64,000 nucleotides of DNA, from the NCBI GenBank assembly GCA_044226655.1, contig JBGAGO010000003.1:248001-312000 (forward strand), written 5' to 3'. Shown piece after piece: positions 41,848-50,151 of the stretch; the stretch's first letter is position 1; the number at the start of each line of letters is the position of its first letter. The translations under genes were made by a program, and so were the position numbers. The stretch is from JBEVOS01 sp044226655 (GTDB taxonomy: Bacteria; Pseudomonadota; Alphaproteobacteria; Caulobacterales; Aquidulcibacteraceae). The notes below the pieces were generated by a model. The model was not told where the DNA came from, ran no database searches, and saw only the letters and a program-made list of their open reading frames with translations.

Positions 41848-41911
41848 CTCGCTTCTCCTCGCCGCGGAACGCGTGCATATGCAGGGGGAGATAAGAGCGA
41901 GGGGACGGAAC

Positions 41912-42532
41912 GTGAAGCTCTACAGCGCGGGCTATGCGCCCAATCCGCGCCGCGTGACGATGTTCATCGCCGAGAAGGGCCTCGCCGATATCGAGACCGT
42001 CGTTCTCGATCTGGCGAATGGCGAACAGCACAAGCCCGAATTCAAAGCCAAGAACCCGCTCGCCCAGGCGCCGGTGCTGGAATTAGATGATGGCCGCTGC
42101 CTCACCGAAAGCCGCGCCATCTGCTCCTATCTCGAAGCGCTCCATCCCGATCCCAATCTCATGGGCGCAGATCCGTTCGAGCATGCGCACATCGAAATGT
42201 GGGATCGCCGCATCGAGCTCGCGTTCATGCTGCCGCTGATGTTCTGGGTGCGTCACGGCCACCCCGCGATGGCGCGCGTCGAGCCGAACCAGACCGAGGG
42301 CGTCGCAAGCTTCAATCAGGGCCACGCCATGCGCACCGCCGCCTGGCTCAACGATGAACTCGCCACGCGGCCCTGGATCGCGGGCGATCGCTTCACCATC
42401 GCCGACATCACCGCCGCCTGCGGTGTCGATTTCGCGAAGATGATGAAATGGCGCCCTGGCGAAGATCTTCCGCATTTGAAGCGCTGGCGCGACGCCATCG
42501 GCGAACGCGCCGCCGGCAAGGTTCCAATCTAG
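41912..42532 (+). CDS. Glutathione S-transferase family protein
   Basis: 206-residue GST. The thioredoxin-like N-terminal domain reads VKLYSAGYAPNPRRVTMFIAEKG, where a Ser or Pro-Asn replaces a clear catalytic Tyr/Cys. The glutathione-binding APVLELDDGRCLTESRAICSYLE is well conserved. The helical C-terminal domain has the capping motif FTIADITAAC. Start GTG 41912 gives the family N-terminus; an ATG at 41879 is the alternative. It is divergent from the thiolase. Confidence 0.9.
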   Translation: MKLYSAGYAPNPRRVTMFIAEKGLADIETVVLDLANGEQHKPEFKAKNPLAQAPVLELDDGRCLTESRAICSYLEALHPDPNLMGADPFEHAHIEMWDRRIELAFMLPLMFWVRHGHPAMARVEPNQTEGVASFNQGHAMRTAAWLNDELATRPWIAGDRFTIADITAACGVDFAKMMKWRPGEDLPHLKRWRDAIGERAAGKVPI

Positions 42533-42536
42533 CGCG

Positions 42537-43352
42537 TCAATTGCCGCCGCGATGGAGCAGGCGGCCCAGTCGATCGGCCTTCTTGGCGCGCAGCACATGG
42601 GCCTTGCGCAACGCGCCCAGCGCCGCCGCCGTTTCCTTCGCGCCCCCGGCCAGATCGGGCGTGCTCGCCAGCCGCTCCATCAGCAAGAGAAGATCGCGTT
42701 CCCCGCCCAGCGCATGCGTCAGCTTCGCAGCGCGTCCGCGCCGGCGCTTGATCTCCTCCGGCCAGGCCGGGCCGGCGAGTTCCGAGGCGTATTGGCGATC
42801 CTTTTCGCGCTTGCGCCAGCGATGGCGGCGCACGGGCTTCTGCCTGCCATCGGCGCGCTTGCAGGCCTTGCGCGCGCGGCGGATGAGCCGGTTCACGCCG
42901 CGCTTCACTTGCGACGGATTTGCGTCTGGCCAGACCTGCGCGAGCGCGGCCAGCCCGCGCAGCGCGCGCCGCGCCGCGTCGACGTCCGGCGGCGAAATCG
43001 CATCGGCCTGCGCCGTCAGCGCCGCGGACGCCCGCATCAGGGCCTGCGCGGCCTGCGTCGGCGCTTTGCGCGCCTCGATGCGCGCGCACTCGGCGAGCGC
43101 GGCCGCATCGCGCGCGGCGGCCAGATCCGCCATCAAAGCGCGCGCAGCGCTGTTGAACACGTCCGCCAGGCCCGGCGCCGCCACGCAGCCGATGCGCGCC
43201 AGCGTGCGTGCGCGCTTGATCGCGACGCGGCAGCGATGCACGCCCGCCGCGCCCGGCATATCCGACAGCGCCGTTTCCGCCGCCGCGAGTTCATCGCGCA
43301 GCGCGGCGCGCAAATCGAAGGCTTCTGCCTCTTGGCGCATTGGCAGGCTCAT
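42537..43352 (-). CDS. CHAD-domain protein
   Basis: 271-residue helical protein of the CHAD family, which binds inorganic polyphosphate through conserved basic and His residues. Visible features are VHRCRVAIKRARTLARI near the N-terminus, AARDAAALAE, and in the second half ERDLLLLMERL. No CYTH triphosphatase domain is fused. The start is uncertain: ATG 43352 (MSLPMRQEAE) or eight codons upstream at 43376. It converges with the GST gene. Confidence 0.85.
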   Translation of the reverse strand: MSLPMRQEAEAFDLRAALRDELAAAETALSDMPGAAGVHRCRVAIKRARTLARIGCVAAPGLADVFNSAARALMADLAAARDAAALAECARIEARKAPTQAAQALMRASAALTAQADAISPPDVDAARRALRGLAALAQVWPDANPSQVKRGVNRLIRRARKACKRADGRQKPVRRHRWRKREKDRQYASELAGPAWPEEIKRRRGRAAKLTHALGGERDLLLLMERLASTPDLAGGAKETAAALGALRKAHVLRAKKADRLGRLLHRGGN

Positions 43353-43383
43353 GCGCGTTTTTTCCACAAAGCGCAAAGCCGGG

Positions 43384-43842
43384 CTATTGGCCGATTTTTT
43401 TGAGCGTGCCGGAAAATGACAGCACCGGCGCGCCGCCTTGCGTCAGCAGGCCGCGAATGAAGACGAGCGAACGGGTCTGGCGCAGCACTTCGCCGGTCGC
43501 CTCCACCCAGGCGCCTTGCTTGCCGGCCGCGATGAATTCGCTGTTCATGGTCAGCGTCACGCTCGATCCGCCCGTCAGCGCGTGGTGGCCGATGCAGAAC
43601 AGCGAAAAGTCGGCGAAACTCATCAGACAGCCGCCATGAATATGGCCGTGGCCGTTCAAATGATGGATTTGCGGCTCGAACGCGCAACGCACGCGCCCAT
43701 CGGCCTCCACGCGGTAGCAGAGCGGGCCGATATAGGTTTCGAACGGGTCGCCGCCGTCGCCATACCAGGTGCGCCAGCCCTTGAACGGTCCCTCGGTCAG
43801 CTCGCGCGACGTGCCGTAAATCTCATTCCCACCGTCCGCCAT
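43384..43842 (-). CDS. PaaI-type hotdog thioesterase
   Basis: 152-residue acyl-CoA thioesterase of the hotdog fold. The family motif is HGHIHGGCLMSFADFSLFCIG, with strand GSSVTLTMNSEFIAAGKQG and the dimer-interface strand RQTRSLVFIRGLL. The start MADGGNEIYG at 43842 gives the expected length, and a far longer in-frame extension overlaps the divergent gene. The acyl group hydrolysed is not known. Confidence 0.9.
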   Translation of the reverse strand: MADGGNEIYGTSRELTEGPFKGWRTWYGDGGDPFETYIGPLCYRVEADGRVRCAFEPQIHHLNGHGHIHGGCLMSFADFSLFCIGHHALTGGSSVTLTMNSEFIAAGKQGAWVEATGEVLRQTRSLVFIRGLLTQGGAPVLSFSGTLKKIGQ

Positions 43843-43915
43843 ATCGCCTCGCGCCTCAATCTTGTGCAGCGCGCTAGCTGGCATGCTAGGAATGGTCGCG
43901 CAAGGCGGGCAGGTG

Positions 43916-44782
43916 ATGCGCGTTTTCTGGGTGGTTTTGGCGATACTGTGCCTGCTGGCGACGCCGGGGGCGCGCGCCCAGACGATTGCGTCGCCAGAGC
44001 AGTTCCGCGACGCGGTTGCGGCCCGCATCCAACAGCTCGATCCCTCGGCGCACATCACGGTGAGGGATTCCCTTTCGATCGGTGTTTCGGGAGCCACGGA
44101 ATCCACCGTCAATCTCGTCAACGCCTACCGCGAATACTCAGCCTCGCCGGACAGCCTCAACGAGATCATCGATCGATTTGCGCGGGCTGTGACATCCAGC
44201 CTTGTAGATGCGCAAGATGTCCGGTCTCGCATCGTCGTTATCCTGCGCCCACGAGCAATACTGAACGACGCCGCTCAGGCCGCCGCCGATCTGGGGCCGG
44301 ACGCCCATGCCATGACGCTGATTTGGAGGCCGTTTACCGGCGATCTCATCCAAGTCGTCGCCATCGACGGCGCAGAGACGCTCCGATATGCGACGCCAGA
44401 CATGCTGAGCGACAATCATATTGGCCTGGATGAAGCTTGGTCCCTCGCAGAAGCGAATCTGCCCGCGCGTTTGGGTCAATTGTTGATCGTGCAATTGGGC
44501 AGGGGCCGGATCTACGTAGCGTCCGCGACCAGCGGTCTCGCACCGAGCGCGCTCACGCAAACCGCGAGGTGCGGGCCGGGGCAGCGAGACTTTATTGCGC
44601 TCGTCACAAGTCGCGACACTTTCATGTTCGCGTTAACCGGTCGGCGGCGTGACGAAGAACGTTTTCTGGAAGCCGCCAGCCGAATTGTTGAGAGCGGCGC
44701 TTCGGATTCGCGTACGGCCATTCGATGCAGCGGCGGCGTGTGGAGCGAGGCTCCATTGCCGCCGATCCAGCGCGAGAGATAG
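43916..44782 (+). CDS. Secreted DUF1444-like protein
   Basis: 288-residue exported protein. Start ATG 43916 leads directly into a signal peptide (MRVFWVVLAILCLLATPGARAQ) with GGGCAGG upstream. The mature part resembles DUF1444 (YtpQ-like) proteins: IVVILRPRAIL, DLIQVVAIDGAETLRYATPDML, and LDEAWSLAEANLPARL. Function unknown. It lies 13 bp before an acyl-CoA dehydrogenase gene on the same strand and may be cotranscribed. Confidence 0.7.
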   Translation: MRVFWVVLAILCLLATPGARAQTIASPEQFRDAVAARIQQLDPSAHITVRDSLSIGVSGATESTVNLVNAYREYSASPDSLNEIIDRFARAVTSSLVDAQDVRSRIVVILRPRAILNDAAQAAADLGPDAHAMTLIWRPFTGDLIQVVAIDGAETLRYATPDMLSDNHIGLDEAWSLAEANLPARLGQLLIVQLGRGRIYVASATSGLAPSALTQTARCGPGQRDFIALVTSRDTFMFALTGRRRDEERFLEAASRIVESGASDSRTAIRCSGGVWSEAPLPPIQRER

Positions 44783-44795
44783 CAGAGGGACAAAA

Positions 44796-45938
44796 ATGGA
44801 CGTCGAAACACGCGACCAATTGATCGATGCCGTGCGCCGGTTCGTGACAGAGCGGCTGCGTCCGCTTGAGGCCAAGGTCGCCGAAGAGGATGCGATTCCG
44901 GATGAGGTCCTGAAGGAGATGCGCGAGCTCGGCCTCTTCGGGCTCTCCGTGCCGGAGGAATATGGCGGCCTGGGCCTCTCGATGGAGGACGAGGTCCGCG
45001 TCTGTTTCGAGCTCGGCCGCTGTTCGCCCGCCTTCCGCTCCGCCTTCGGCACCAATGTCGGCATCGGCAGCCAGGGCCTCATCATGTTCGGGACGGAGGC
45101 GCAGAAGCAAAAATATCTGCCCGGCATCGCCTCGGGCGAGATCGTCACCAGCTTCGCGCTCACCGAACCGGAAGCGGGTTCGGACAGCGCCAGCGTGCGC
45201 ACGCAAGCCACGCCGACGGGCGATCATTACCTGCTCAAGGGCGGCAAGCGCTTCATCACGAACGCCAACCGCGCGCATCTTTTCACTGTGATGGCGCGCA
45301 CCAATCCGGAGATCAAAGGCGGCGGCGGCGTCTCTGCGTTTCTTGTCGAGCGCAGCCTGCCTGGCGTCAGCGTCGGCAAGCCCGAAAAGAAGATGGGCCA
45401 GCAGGGCGCCCATATCTGCGACGTCAATTTCGACGACGTCAAAGTCTCCGCCGACAATCGCCTCGGCCGCGAAGGCGAGGGCTTCAAGATCGCCATGCAA
45501 GTGCTCGATCGCGGGCGCCTGCACATTTCCGCGATCTGCTGCGGCGTGGCCGAGCGCCTGATCGAAGACAGCGTCGCCTACGCCGGCGAGCGCAAGCAAT
45601 TCGGCCAGCCGATCGGCTCGTTCCAGATGATCCAGGCGCAATTGGCCGACAGCCGCACCGAAGCCTACGCCGCGCGGTCCATGGTGCTCGACGCCGCCAA
45701 GCGGCGCGATGCGGGTGAAAACGTCACCATGGAAGCCGCCTGCGCCAAGCTCTTCGCCAGCGAAATGGTCGGCCGCGTCGCCGACCGCGCCGTGCAGATT
45801 TTCGGCGGCGCGGGTTATGTCGCCGATTACGGCATCGAGCGGCTCTATCGCGACGTGCGCATCTTCCGCATCTATGAAGGCGCCAGCGAAATCCAGCGCC
45901 TCGTCATCGCGCGCGAAATGATGAAGGGCGCGAAATAA
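44796..45938 (+). CDS. Acyl-CoA dehydrogenase (canonical homotetramer type)
   Basis: 380-residue FAD enzyme for the first step of beta-oxidation. Signatures are FALTEPEAGSDSASVRT, the flavin segment QIFGGAGYVADYGIERLYRD and the C-terminal IYEGASEIQRLVIAREM with the catalytic Glu in YEGAS. This separates it from the two PimC/PimD-like subunits at 23947 and 28094, which lack this motif. ATG 44796 follows an AGAGGGA ribosome binding site; upstream in-frame codons belong to the previous gene's region. Confidence 0.94.
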   Translation: MDVETRDQLIDAVRRFVTERLRPLEAKVAEEDAIPDEVLKEMRELGLFGLSVPEEYGGLGLSMEDEVRVCFELGRCSPAFRSAFGTNVGIGSQGLIMFGTEAQKQKYLPGIASGEIVTSFALTEPEAGSDSASVRTQATPTGDHYLLKGGKRFITNANRAHLFTVMARTNPEIKGGGGVSAFLVERSLPGVSVGKPEKKMGQQGAHICDVNFDDVKVSADNRLGREGEGFKIAMQVLDRGRLHISAICCGVAERLIEDSVAYAGERKQFGQPIGSFQMIQAQLADSRTEAYAARSMVLDAAKRRDAGENVTMEAACAKLFASEMVGRVADRAVQIFGGAGYVADYGIERLYRDVRIFRIYEGASEIQRLVIAREMMKGAK

Positions 45939-45941
45939 CGC

Positions 45942-47111
45942 TCAGCGTCCGTGCGGATGAAACCGGCCGCGGGAACGGCCGCCGACGGCGAAGAAATGAT
46001 GACCGCCGCCGCTCGAATACGCGCTGTCTTCGCGCGAGCGCACCAGCGCGTCATGCGCTGTGGCCAGCTCCACGCTGCGCGGCGTCGCCGCTTCAATGGG
46101 GCTGGCGCCCAAATCCGTCAGCTGCTCCGCCAGCGCGCGCGATGACAGGCGATGTCCGCCCTCGACGGCGTCGCGAAACGTCGCGACCTCGACGCCGCCG
46201 CGCGGCAGCGCCGCCGCGAACGGCGCCGGCGTAAACAAATCCGCAGGCGCGGGCGCGCCGTGCGCCAAGGCAGCGCTCCAGGCCTCGCCCACGCCGCCCG
46301 GCGGCTCGGCTGCAAGCACGGCCGCGACCGCAGCCCCGATCCCATCGAGAAAGGGCGCGACCATGGCCGCGTTTTCCGGGCGCACCAGCGGCGTCATCCG
46401 CGCAAGCAGCGCCGCGCGCGCCTCGTCCCGGTCCCGGCGCGCGCGGGCAAGCGCTTGATCGGCGAACGCCAGCGCGGTCTGCGCGTCGCGCCGCGCCACC
46501 TTCGCCTCCGCGCCGCCGCGCCACAAAGGCGTGCGCGCCGCTTCGGGCGCAGCCGCCATCACGTCGCGAATCCATACCGCGTCGCGCGGATCGATGTCGG
46601 CATGATAGGCCCACGGTATCGTCGCTTGGATGGCGGCTTCCATCGCATCGGACGCGGCGGGCGCTTCCGGCGCGGCAGGGGCGCGCACCAGGCGTGCGGC
46701 GCTCTCGGCGATGTCCTGTTCGGGATTGCAGTGAAGCGCGCTTTGCATCGACGCGTTGTGCGCATCGCTCATGATCGGCGCGACGAGCGCATTGAACCGA
46801 TCGCAATGCGCCTTCGTCGCCGCGACCAGCGCGTCGAAATCGGCGCCGAAGCGGCTCCGATCGCGCGCCGGCGCAGCGGCCAGGCTCGCCGCGATCCAGT
46901 GCAGACCCGCCAGCGCACGACGTTCTTCGGCGACCTCGGTCGCGCGCACGCGCGCATCCCAGATCGCCGCGTCGCGCAAACGCGCATCGGAGCCAACGCA
47001 TTGCGTGGTCATCACGCCGAACAGGACGACGCAGAACAACACGCCCGAGAGGAGCAGACATCCGGCGCTGTCGCTGCGCGCGGCAGGCGCATCGTCAACC
47101 TCAGAGGACAT
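45942..47111 (-). CDS. Single-helix membrane protein of unknown function
   Basis: 389-residue protein. A short cytoplasmic N-terminus is followed by one membrane helix (CLLLSGVLFCVVLFGVMTT), then a long alanine- and arginine-rich helical region. The C-terminus is Gly/His-rich (SSGGGHHFFAVGGRSRGRFHPHG). Two Cys follow the helix in TQCVGSD and KAHCDRF. No domain is recognised. It is convergent with the acyl-CoA dehydrogenase and separated from the upstream peptide genes by a terminator. Confidence 0.65.
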   Translation of the reverse strand: MSSEVDDAPAARSDSAGCLLLSGVLFCVVLFGVMTTQCVGSDARLRDAAIWDARVRATEVAEERRALAGLHWIAASLAAAPARDRSRFGADFDALVAATKAHCDRFNALVAPIMSDAHNASMQSALHCNPEQDIAESAARLVRAPAAPEAPAASDAMEAAIQATIPWAYHADIDPRDAVWIRDVMAAAPEAARTPLWRGGAEAKVARRDAQTALAFADQALARARRDRDEARAALLARMTPLVRPENAAMVAPFLDGIGAAVAAVLAAEPPGGVGEAWSAALAHGAPAPADLFTPAPFAAALPRGGVEVATFRDAVEGGHRLSSRALAEQLTDLGASPIEAATPRSVELATAHDALVRSREDSAYSSGGGHHFFAVGGRSRGRFHPHGR

Positions 47112-47216
47112 CGGCGACCCCCAAAATCAAACCGTTCACGATGTCGGCAGGATGCGCGCGCGGCGCACGATGCGCCGTGACGCGCGTCGCGCCTTATACA
47201 AAGCGCGCCGCAAAAC

Positions 47217-47254
47217 AAAAGGCGCAACGGACCCCATGCCCGTTGCGCCTTTTT
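47217..47254 (-). terminator. Rho-independent terminator, probably bidirectional
   Basis: AAAAGGCGCAACGG (47217-47230) pairs with CCGTTGCGCCTTTT (47240-47253), with T-runs on both strands. On the minus strand it ends the transcript of the two 30-residue peptide genes. Confidence 0.85.
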
Positions 47255-47277
47255 GTTGGCGGCGATGATCGCGCGGC

Positions 47278-47370
47278 TTAGGCGACGATTTGCGCGGCTT
47301 GGTGCAGCACCGGCGCGGAGATGATGGCGACGAGGAGGGCGGCGGCGGCGAAGGAAAACAGCTTGGTCAT
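47278..47370 (-). CDS. 30-residue exported or membrane peptide, copy A
   Basis: Tiny gene starting MTKLFSFAAAALLVAII, a basic start followed by a hydrophobic helix, then PVLHQAAQIVA. It differs from copy B only at residue 4 (Leu here, Ile there). Both genes point the same way, 31 bp apart, and a strong terminator follows copy A. Retention of the whole protein sequence in both copies while bases differ argues that the peptide is translated. No family recognised. Confidence 0.75.
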   Translation of the reverse strand: MTKLFSFAAAALLVAIISAPVLHQAAQIVA

Positions 47371-47401
47371 TGGCTCGGCTTTCAAGAGAGGATTGCGGGA
47401 C

Positions 47402-47494
47402 TTAGGCGACGATTTGCGCGGCTTGATGCAGCACCGGCGCGGAGATGATCGCGACCAGAAGGGCGGCGGCGGCGAAGGAGAAAATCTTGGTCAT
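47402..47494 (-). CDS. 30-residue exported or membrane peptide, copy B
   Basis: Tandem partner of copy A, starting MTKIFSFAAAALLVAII and ending HQAAQIVA. GGAGCC lies just upstream as a weak ribosome binding site. The copies differ at several synonymous positions. Possible roles include a short membrane peptide, a toxin-like peptide or a secreted signal; none is shown by the sequence. Confidence 0.75.
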   Translation of the reverse strand: MTKIFSFAAAALLVAIISAPVLHQAAQIVA

Positions 47495-47673
47495 GGCTGG
47501 CTCCGTTTGGCTCTTTGATGCAGCGCGTCGCTGCGATGGATGCACCTTAGGAAGCGGCGGCCCGGGCGGCTGTGACGGGCGTCACGCGGCGGCTTAATGC
47601 GGGCTGAACGCGGCGCTAAGATGCGCGTCAGCCGCCAGCGGCCAAGACCATCGCCGCTTTGAGGGAGATGCCC

Positions 47674-48495
47674 ATGAGAACCGTTTTCGCATCCGGATTT
47701 TTCAAGACGGGAATTTTCGCCTTCGCCGCCGCCCTGATCGGGCTCGCCGCCATGCCCGCCCAGGCCCAGCGCGGGCCGGACGATGACCGCGAGCGCACCG
47801 CAATCATCGGCTCGGGCGGCGCGCTGCGCTGCCCGCTGCAGACCGTCCAACGCACGATCTCCGATCGTTTGCCCAATGGTTGGTGGACCACGCCCATCCA
47901 ATCGCGGCTCACCGGCACGCGCGTGCAGGTGATCGGCGGGCGCAACGCACTCGTCTGCCTCTATGGCGATAGCGGGCAGATTCAGACCTACGAGCCGCGC
48001 GGCCAGAGCTGCCAGGCGGTGAACGACGGCTTCCGCTGCCGGTCGGGCGGTTTTGGCCCAGGTCCTGGCCCCGGCGGTCCCGGAGGCCCCGGCGGTCCCG
48101 GAAGCCCTGGCGGTCCAGGAGGTCCGCGTCCGCCTGAAGCCGCCAGCTCGGGTGATTTCCGCGTGCGCCAGACCTGGTTCGCCGATTTCGACCGCGGCGC
48201 CGAGGTCTCCAACGTGGCGGCGGCCGATCTCTGGTTCCACGCCGTGAGCGCGCGCGAGCTTTATCTCGAACCCGTCCATGGCGCGCGCATCGCACTGGGC
48301 GACCGCTCGAACCGCGGCCGTGATGGCTGCGCCCGCGCGGCCTATTCGACCTCACGCATCGCGCTCGGAGCCGCGCCCGTCGGCTCCTATGTCTGCGTGC
48401 GCACCAATGAAGGGCGCATCAGCCAGTTCCGGGTGACGGCGCTGACGCCGCTCTCACCGCGCCTGCTGTCGCTCAGCTACACGACCTGGCGCTGA
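47674..48495 (+). CDS. Secreted protein with collagen-like Gly-Pro repeat
   Basis: 273-residue exported protein. The ATG at 47674 (MRTVFASGFFK) has GAGGGA seven bases upstream and leads to a signal peptide ending AMPAQAQ. Four or more Cys occur in the N-terminal half (LRCPLQT, LVCLYGD, QSCQAVNDGFRCRSG). A run of GPGGPGGPGSPGG-type triplets at about residues 130-152 resembles a short collagen-like linker. The C-terminal part (FRVRQTWFADFDRGAE) is unrecognised. Likely periplasmic or surface-located; function unknown. Confidence 0.75.
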   Translation: MRTVFASGFFKTGIFAFAAALIGLAAMPAQAQRGPDDDRERTAIIGSGGALRCPLQTVQRTISDRLPNGWWTTPIQSRLTGTRVQVIGGRNALVCLYGDSGQIQTYEPRGQSCQAVNDGFRCRSGGFGPGPGPGGPGGPGGPGSPGGPGGPRPPEAASSGDFRVRQTWFADFDRGAEVSNVAAADLWFHAVSARELYLEPVHGARIALGDRSNRGRDGCARAAYSTSRIALGAAPVGSYVCVRTNEGRISQFRVTALTPLSPRLLSLSYTTWR

Positions 48496-48540
48496 GCGCC
48501 GGCCTGGACATCGCCGCGCCGGCGCGCAACCGGTGCGGCG

Positions 48541-49137
48541 ATGGCCACCGAAACGCTCGAAGCGCTTGTGGAGGAAATCCGCGCCTGCCGGGTCTGCGCC
48601 GGCGCATTGCCGCACGAGCCGCGCCCCGTGCTGCGCGTGCATCCCGCAGCGCGCGTTCTGATCGTCGGCCAGGCGCCGGGGCGGCGCGTCCATGAAAGCG
48701 GCCTGCCGTTCACGGATCCCAGCGGCGATCGCCTGCGCGCCTGGATGGGCGTCAGCTACGACGAATTCTACGATCAGCGTTTCATCGCCGTGGCGGCCAT
48801 GGGTTTTTGCTATCCCGGCACGGTCGATGGGGCCGATCTGCCGCCGCGCCGCGAATGCGCGCCGCTATGGCGGCCGCGCCTTCTGCCCCTACTGAAAAAT
48901 GTGCAGCTGACGCTGCTCGTCGGCGGCTACGCGCACCGCTATCATCTCGGCGGGCAGGCGGGGCGAACGCTCCATGACACGGTGCGCAATTGGCGCGCCT
49001 ATGGGGAAGGCGTCTTGCCGCTGCCGCATCCCTCGTGGCGGAACAGTGCATGGCTGAAACGCAATCCCTGGTTCGAAGCGGATTTGGTCCCGGAGCTTCA
49101 GCGGCGCGTCTCTTCGCTGCGTTCCTCCTCATCCTGA
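48541..49137 (+). CDS. Uracil-DNA glycosylase superfamily protein
   Basis: 198-residue member of the UDG fold. The active-site region IVGQAPGRRVHESGLPFTDPSGDRLRAWMG and the DNA-intercalation loop LPLPHPSWRN are visible. An N-terminal CRVCAG pair could bind an Fe-S cluster with other Cys (for example GFCYPG, RECAPL), as in families 4 and 5, but the spacing is not the standard one. Substrate preference is therefore uncertain. The 3' end overlaps the next gene by 88 bp. Confidence 0.87.
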   Translation: MATETLEALVEEIRACRVCAGALPHEPRPVLRVHPAARVLIVGQAPGRRVHESGLPFTDPSGDRLRAWMGVSYDEFYDQRFIAVAAMGFCYPGTVDGADLPPRRECAPLWRPRLLPLLKNVQLTLLVGGYAHRYHLGGQAGRTLHDTVRNWRAYGEGVLPLPHPSWRNSAWLKRNPWFEADLVPELQRRVSSLRSSSS

Positions 49138-50102
49138 TCGCCGCCTGCGCGCCGACGGTGCAGCACGCTGCGCGCTCGCCGCTCGATTTCGCCGGTCCGC
49201 ATTTCGATGTCGCGGCCAGCAAATTCTATTCGTTCGACGGAACCCCGCTTGGCCTCACCGCCTGGCTGCCAGAGGGCGAGCCGCGCGCGGTGATCATCGG
49301 CCTGCACGGCATGAACGATTATGCGCGCACATTCGAAGAGGCGGGCCCGTGGTTCGCGGCGCGCGGCGTTGCGACCTACGCCTATGACGCGCGCGGGCAG
49401 GGCCGCTCGCCCAATCGCGGCATCTGGGGCGGCGAACGCCTGATGACGGAAGATGTGCGCACCGCCGTGCGCACAGCGCGCGCGCTCTATCCGCATGCGA
49501 CCATCGCCGTGGTCGGCGAAAGCATGGGCGCGGCCTCTGCGATCGCGGCCTTCGGCTCGGACGATCCCCCGCCCGCCGATCGGCTCATCCTGGTCGCGCC
49601 CGCCGTCTGGGGCTGGTCGACGCTGCCGGATGCGTACGCCTTCACGCTCTGGACCAGCGCGCATCTGATGCCCGGCCGCCCCGTCACGCCGCCCCGCGTC
49701 GTCACGCGCCACATCACGCCGTCTGACAATATCGAGATGCTGCGCCGCATCGGGCGCGATCCGAACATGCTGTTTCAAACGCGCATCGACGCCGTCTACG
49801 GCCTCGTCAATCTGATGCAGCGCGCGTGTGATCGCTCGGCCAATGTGCGCGGGCCCACGCTCTTCATGTACGGCGCGCATGACATGGTGATCCCGCGCGC
49901 GTCCGCGCTCGCCGCCGCGCGCCGTCTGCCATCGACGGCGCGCACCGCGCTCTACGCCAACGGCTATCACATGATGCTGCGCGATCTTGAGGCCGAGGTG
50001 GTGTTCGCCGACATCCTTGCTTTCCTGCAGGACCCGAACGCGCCCTTGCCCTCAGGCGCGCCGCCGCTCGTTCCGCCGGCCCAAACCCTCGCAAATCGTT
50101 AA
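49050..50102 (+). CDS. Alpha/beta hydrolase lipoprotein, monoacylglycerol lipase-like
   Basis: 350-residue hydrolase. An N-terminal hydrophobic stretch ends in the lipobox-like LIAAC, suggesting anchoring to a membrane. The hydrolase core has GLHGMNDYARTFE, YAYDARGQGRSP, the nucleophile GESMGAAS, and LFMYGAHDMVIP with the catalytic Asp; the catalytic His is in NGYHMML. The best start is ATG 49050, which overlaps the previous gene by 88 bp in another frame; a shorter start would remove the signal. Likely acts on glycerides or lysophospholipids. Confidence 0.83.
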   Translation: MAETQSLVRSGFGPGASAARLFAAFLLILIAACAPTVQHAARSPLDFAGPHFDVAASKFYSFDGTPLGLTAWLPEGEPRAVIIGLHGMNDYARTFEEAGPWFAARGVATYAYDARGQGRSPNRGIWGGERLMTEDVRTAVRTARALYPHATIAVVGESMGAASAIAAFGSDDPPPADRLILVAPAVWGWSTLPDAYAFTLWTSAHLMPGRPVTPPRVVTRHITPSDNIEMLRRIGRDPNMLFQTRIDAVYGLVNLMQRACDRSANVRGPTLFMYGAHDMVIPRASALAAARRLPSTARTALYANGYHMMLRDLEAEVVFADILAFLQDPNAPLPSGAPPLVPPAQTLANR

Positions 50103-50151
50103 GACCCCTCGTGTAAGCTCAAAGCGAAGGTTGTTTCGGGATCGATCCGCC

